Shown here: one piece after another, positions 11,181 to 13,863 of the stretch
Position numbering within the stretch: position 1 is the first letter of the stretch
How the letters are laid out: each line of letters opens with the position of its first letter
From: Solirubrobacterales bacterium
GTDB taxonomy: Bacteria; Actinomycetota; Thermoleophilia; Solirubrobacterales; Solirubrobacteraceae
Assembly (NCBI GenBank): GCA_017354065.1
Contig: JAFMRN010000029.1
Coordinates: forward strand, 1 to 13,863
DNA: 13,863 nucleotides
Reading direction: 5' to 3'
The notes under the pieces: model-generated
What the model saw: the letters and a program-made list of their open reading frames with translations, nothing else
Databases searched by the model: none
What the model was told of the DNA's origin: nothing
Program-made: the position numbers and the translations under genes

Positions 11181-12728
11181 ATGACTTCGAAATCACCACC
11201 AGGGCCTGGGCCTACGCCTCAGCAAACCGCTCGCGAGACCACCATCGAGGCGATCCGCGACGCCTGGCGGACCTGGATGGAGGACCCCAGCGGCGCCACG
11301 GTGGTCGCCGAACACTGCGAGCTCCGGTCCGGAACGCTTGATGACCCCTGGCTGCATGTGGAGGCGCTGAGCCTGCACGCGGCGGCGGCACTGGCCCGCG
11401 GCGACCTGGCGGCAAGCCGGGAGCACCTCTCAAACGCCGGGCAGCTGCACGTGCTCAGCCCGGACCTGGCCACGGCCACGCACCAGGCGATGCTCGCGGC
11501 CCAGCTAGCGCTGCTGACCGGGGGCTTCGCCCGCGCCGTCGAGGAGGCTGACCGGGCGGTGGAGCTGGCCGACCGGCGCGGCGATCTCGAGCTGCGATTC
11601 CAGGCGCGCGCAATAGCCTGCCTGGTGCACGGCGACCTTGGGATGCGCGATGCGCGCCGGCGCACGGAGGAAGCGCTGGCCCTGTCACGCCGGCTCGGTC
11701 CCTGGGAGGAAAGCCAGGCACGGATCAACACGTCGGTCCTGCTGATGCTCGACGGCGCCCTGGAGGCCGCCGAAATCGAGGTCACACGCGCGCTGAGAAC
11801 GCTCGAAGCGCTCCGGGACCGGCACCCGATCTCCCTGGCCGCGGCGTATGGGACCCGGGCCGACATAAGGCTGGCGGCGGGCCAGCCTGAGGCGGCGCTG
11901 AGTGACGCGGAGACCTGCTGTCAGATCGTCGGACAGCGAGATGAGCCGAACCCCTACACGCTGGCGGAGGCACGACGCGTGTACCTGGAGGCGTTGATTG
12001 CGGTCGGACGGCTGGACGCCGCGCTCGCGTCGGGGTATGAGACGCTCGACTGGCTCGGCAACCGCGCGCCCCAGAGCCAGCGCAAGATCATGTCCAAGCT
12101 GGCTGAGGCCCTGCGCCAGTCCGGCCGGCTCGCGGAGGCCTATGAGATGCTCTCGAACGCCTCCACGCTGCAGCGCCTCGAGTTCCGTGAGCTGGCGGGA
12201 CAGCTCCACGATCAGGCCGATGAAGACTGGCTCACGGGCGCGCGCAACCGCCGGTTCCTGGCACACCGGCTGGCGCTCTGCACGATCACGGAGACCCCTG
12301 TTGGCCTGGTGTTCGTGGACCTGGACAGGTTCAAGTCGATCAATGACGCGTTTGGCCACCACGTCGGTGATGAGGTGCTGGCACGCGTCGCCGCGCTGCT
12401 GCGCGCCGAGCAGGACGACCCCGAGCAGGTGATCCGCACCGGCGGTGATGAGTTCCTGTTGCTGCTCACCGGCCCCCAGGCGGACGAGGCGCACGCCCGC
12501 GCGGAAAAGGCTCGCAGCGCGATCTCGGGCTATGACTGGTCCAAGCTGCACCCCCGCCTGGCGGTGACGGTCAGCGCCGGAGCGGTCTCCAGCAACGGTT
12601 CCAGCGACCCCGGAACGCTGCTGCAAATCGCCAGCGACGGGCTCAACGCGGCCAAGCGCGGCGGTCGTGACCGCGTGGGGGCGATATCGGCCACACGGGT
12701 CGAGAACCACGGCCTGGCCCGCCAGTAA
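11181..12728 (+). CDS. Soluble TPR protein with C-terminal GGDEF diguanylate cyclase domain
   Basis: The 515-residue product has no signal peptide or transmembrane helix. Residues about 20-370 are Ala/Leu-rich helical repeats of TPR type (for example GGFARAVEEADRAVELADRRGD, then AAYGTRADIRLAAGQPEAALSDAE). A GGDEF domain follows (about 373-505): the entry motif DWLTGARNRRFL, metal-binding VFVDLDRFKSINDAFGHH (Asp380), intact GGDEF (421-425) and the late motif AAKRGGRDRV. It should convert two GTP to c-di-GMP. The allosteric I-site RxxD is absent: the four residues at that place are DDPE. TPR arrays bind partner proteins, so activity is probably set by a protein contact. The ATG at 11181 is preferred over an in-frame ATG at 11067, which would overlap the promoter. 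It is paralogous to the next gene. Confidence 0.93.
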   Translation: MTSKSPPGPGPTPQQTARETTIEAIRDAWRTWMEDPSGATVVAEHCELRSGTLDDPWLHVEALSLHAAAALARGDLAASREHLSNAGQLHVLSPDLATATHQAMLAAQLALLTGGFARAVEEADRAVELADRRGDLELRFQARAIACLVHGDLGMRDARRRTEEALALSRRLGPWEESQARINTSVLLMLDGALEAAEIEVTRALRTLEALRDRHPISLAAAYGTRADIRLAAGQPEAALSDAETCCQIVGQRDEPNPYTLAEARRVYLEALIAVGRLDAALASGYETLDWLGNRAPQSQRKIMSKLAEALRQSGRLAEAYEMLSNASTLQRLEFRELAGQLHDQADEDWLTGARNRRFLAHRLALCTITETPVGLVFVDLDRFKSINDAFGHHVGDEVLARVAALLRAEQDDPEQVIRTGGDEFLLLLTGPQADEAHARAEKARSAISGYDWSKLHPRLAVTVSAGAVSSNGSSDPGTLLQIASDGLNAAKRGGRDRVGAISATRVENHGLARQ

Positions 12729-12757
12729 AGCGCCTGCCGAACGCCCCATAAACCACA

Positions 12758-12794
12758 GTTTTGCGCCCCTCTTATGCAGAAATAAGGGGAAAAC
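12758..12794 (+). other. AT-rich interrupted hairpin between the two TPR-GGDEF genes
   Basis: GTTTT (12758-12762), CCCC (12766-12769) and TTAT (12772-12775) pair in order with ATAA (12782-12785), GGGG (12786-12789) and AAAAC (12790-12794), leaving small internal bulges on the left arm. It starts 30 bp after the first gene's stop. It could end that transcript, but no T-run follows. Confidence 0.4.
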
Positions 12795-12829
12795 CGGTAG
12801 CCTCCGATCGATAAGTTCGAGCCGGTAGC
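12794..12829 (+). repeat. Direct repeat CCGGTAGC upstream of the second TPR gene
   Basis: CCGGTAGC occurs at 12794-12801 and again at 12822-12829, 28 bp apart start to start. The second copy ends 5 nt before the ATG. Between them lies TAAGTT (12812-12817), a possible -10. The pair could be a regulator site, or chance. Confidence 0.35.
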
Positions 12830-12834
12830 TCGTC

Positions 12835-13863
12835 ATGATCGACCATCAACTTCACGCACGAAGCCGCCCCGCTGCCCGTCTGAGCGCCGCGGACCGCCGG
12901 GATCTGGCACAAGCCTGGAACGTCTACCCCGAGGATCCGGCCGGGTCCTCGGCCACGGCCGCGCGCTGCCTGGACAAGGCCCGGGAGGCCGGCGATAGCG
13001 AGATAGCCGCCGAGGCGCTGGCCGTACAGGCCGCTATCGCCATCGGTGGGGGCGACCTGAAAACCGGCGAGCGGCTGGTCGACGAGGCACGGACCGCGCA
13101 GGCTTCCGATCCATACCTGCGGCCCTCCACGCAGATAGCGACGGTCTCCGCGCTGCTGGCCTTCCAGACCGGCGCCTTTGCCCGGGCGATCACGGAGATC
13201 GCGCGCGCGATTGAGCTGGCCGACCGCAGCGGTGACCTGGATCTGCGCATCCAGGCGCGGCGCGTGGCCTGCGCGGTCAACGGCAACCTCGGCCTGCGCG
13301 GGCTCCGCCGCCCGATTGAGGAGGTGCTGTCGTTGACGATCGCCGCCGGTGACAAGGCCGAGGAGGCGATCTCACGCAGCGATCTGGCGACCGCGCTGTG
13401 GTGGGACGGTGAGCTGGACAAAGCCGAGGAGCAGGTCGAACGCGCCCTGGCGCTGATCGAGCCGCTGCTTGACGGGCACCGGATCTCCAGCGCAGCGATC
13501 CTGGGCACCCGCGGGGAGATCCGCCTCGCAGCAGGGCGCGCGGAGGAAGGGCTTGCAGACATCGAGACGGCGCTGGAACGGCTGGAGCGCCACGCCAGCC
13601 CGAACCCCTACCTGCTCGCTGAGTTCACGTGTTCCCGGCTGGCCGCGCTGGTGGAACTGGACCGGGTGGATGAGGCCCGCGACGTGGGCTCGGAGATACT
13701 CGCGCGGCTCGGTGATCGGGTGCCCCAGGGCCGCCGCCGGATCATGGCCCAGGTAGCCAAGGCGCTGCGCGAGTCCGGCCACGCGGAGGAGGCCTATGAC
13801 CTGCTGATCGACGCGGCCGAGCTCCAGCGCCTGGAGTTCGAGGAGCTGCGCAGCCAGCTCCAC
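12835..13863 (+). CDS. TPR protein, paralogue of the preceding gene, C-terminus cut (GGDEF domain expected)
   Basis: The 343 visible residues stay in frame to the window edge. They align along their whole length with the TPR part of the preceding protein: AWNVYPEDPAG with AWRTWMEDPSG, AFARAITEIARAIELADRSG with GFARAVEEADRAVELADRRG, GTRGEIRLAAG with GTRADIRLAAG, and QRLEFEELRSQLH with QRLEFRELAGQLH. By eye roughly 40 percent of residues agree. In the first protein the matching QLH is followed 6 residues later by the GGDEF entry motif, so a GGDEF domain very probably follows outside the window. No signal peptide or membrane span is visible. The ATG is the first start after an in-frame TAG (12826-12828). 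No Shine-Dalgarno is evident. The 106-bp gap carries a hairpin and direct repeats, so separate regulation is possible. Confidence 0.88.
   Translation, partial: MIDHQLHARSRPAARLSAADRRDLAQAWNVYPEDPAGSSATAARCLDKAREAGDSEIAAEALAVQAAIAIGGGDLKTGERLVDEARTAQASDPYLRPSTQIATVSALLAFQTGAFARAITEIARAIELADRSGDLDLRIQARRVACAVNGNLGLRGLRRPIEEVLSLTIAAGDKAEEAISRSDLATALWWDGELDKAEEQVERALALIEPLLDGHRISSAAILGTRGEIRLAAGRAEEGLADIETALERLERHASPNPYLLAEFTCSRLAALVELDRVDEARDVGSEILARLGDRVPQGRRRIMAQVAKALRESGHAEEAYDLLIDAAELQRLEFEELRSQLH

Noticed and set aside
11685..12836. A 383-codon minus-strand frame opposite the TPR-GGDEF gene
   Set aside because: It is a shadow of a gene with intact TPR and GGDEF motifs, with no recognisable domain of its own.

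Overview
The window looks like a chromosomal segment of a high-GC Gram-positive bacterium (Actinomycetota, probably class Thermoleophilia / Solirubrobacterales-like). The basis is strong G/C bias at third codon positions, GTG and TTG starts, scarce Shine-Dalgarno sequences, a DUF4235 protein, and the gene set glmU, prs, rplY/ctc, pth, mfd, a block well known from actinobacteria. The phylum is fairly safe; the class is an inference from memory of similar proteins.

Layout. Positions 1-4147 carry rplY, pth and mfd on the minus strand as a tight operon: rplY and pth are 17-18 bp apart, pth and mfd overlap by 20 bp, and mfd runs off the left edge. Positions 4148-5213 hold three small genes that split the usual block: two on the plus strand (a 112-aa single-span membrane protein and a DUF4235 protein) and one on the minus strand (an 88-aa three-helix membrane protein). 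Positions 5236-8191 carry cupin, glmU and prs on the minus strand. Positions 8192-8326 hold a pair of 54-bp direct repeats with a strong hairpin. Positions 8314-9909 encode an ABC-F ATPase, preceded by a 190-bp leader containing a hairpin and a possible 24-codon leader ORF. A tRNA-Gln(UUG) gene (10101-10173) and a divergent MTAP/PNP-family phosphorylase (10200-10994) follow, both on the minus strand. From 11049 to the right edge there are two tandem, paralogous plus-strand genes for soluble TPR proteins; the first ends in an intact GGDEF diguanylate cyclase domain and the second is cut just before the point where that domain would start.

Biology. The housekeeping block covers UDP-GlcNAc synthesis (GlmU), PRPP synthesis (Prs), translation (L25/Ctc, Pth, tRNA-Gln) and transcription-coupled repair (Mfd). 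The ABC-F protein probably acts on ribosomes, either in translation or in drug protection. The TPR-GGDEF pair points to cytosolic c-di-GMP signalling driven by protein-protein interaction.

The most interesting window-wide signal is regulatory. Seven genes have no convincing ribosome binding site and instead have a TANNNT hexamer 6-10 nt upstream of the start codon, as expected for leaderless or near-leaderless transcripts. The ABC-F and first TPR-GGDEF genes stand apart, with long structured leaders. No insertion sequence, integrase, CRISPR array or phage gene is visible, and no stretch longer than 300 bp lacks a gene.
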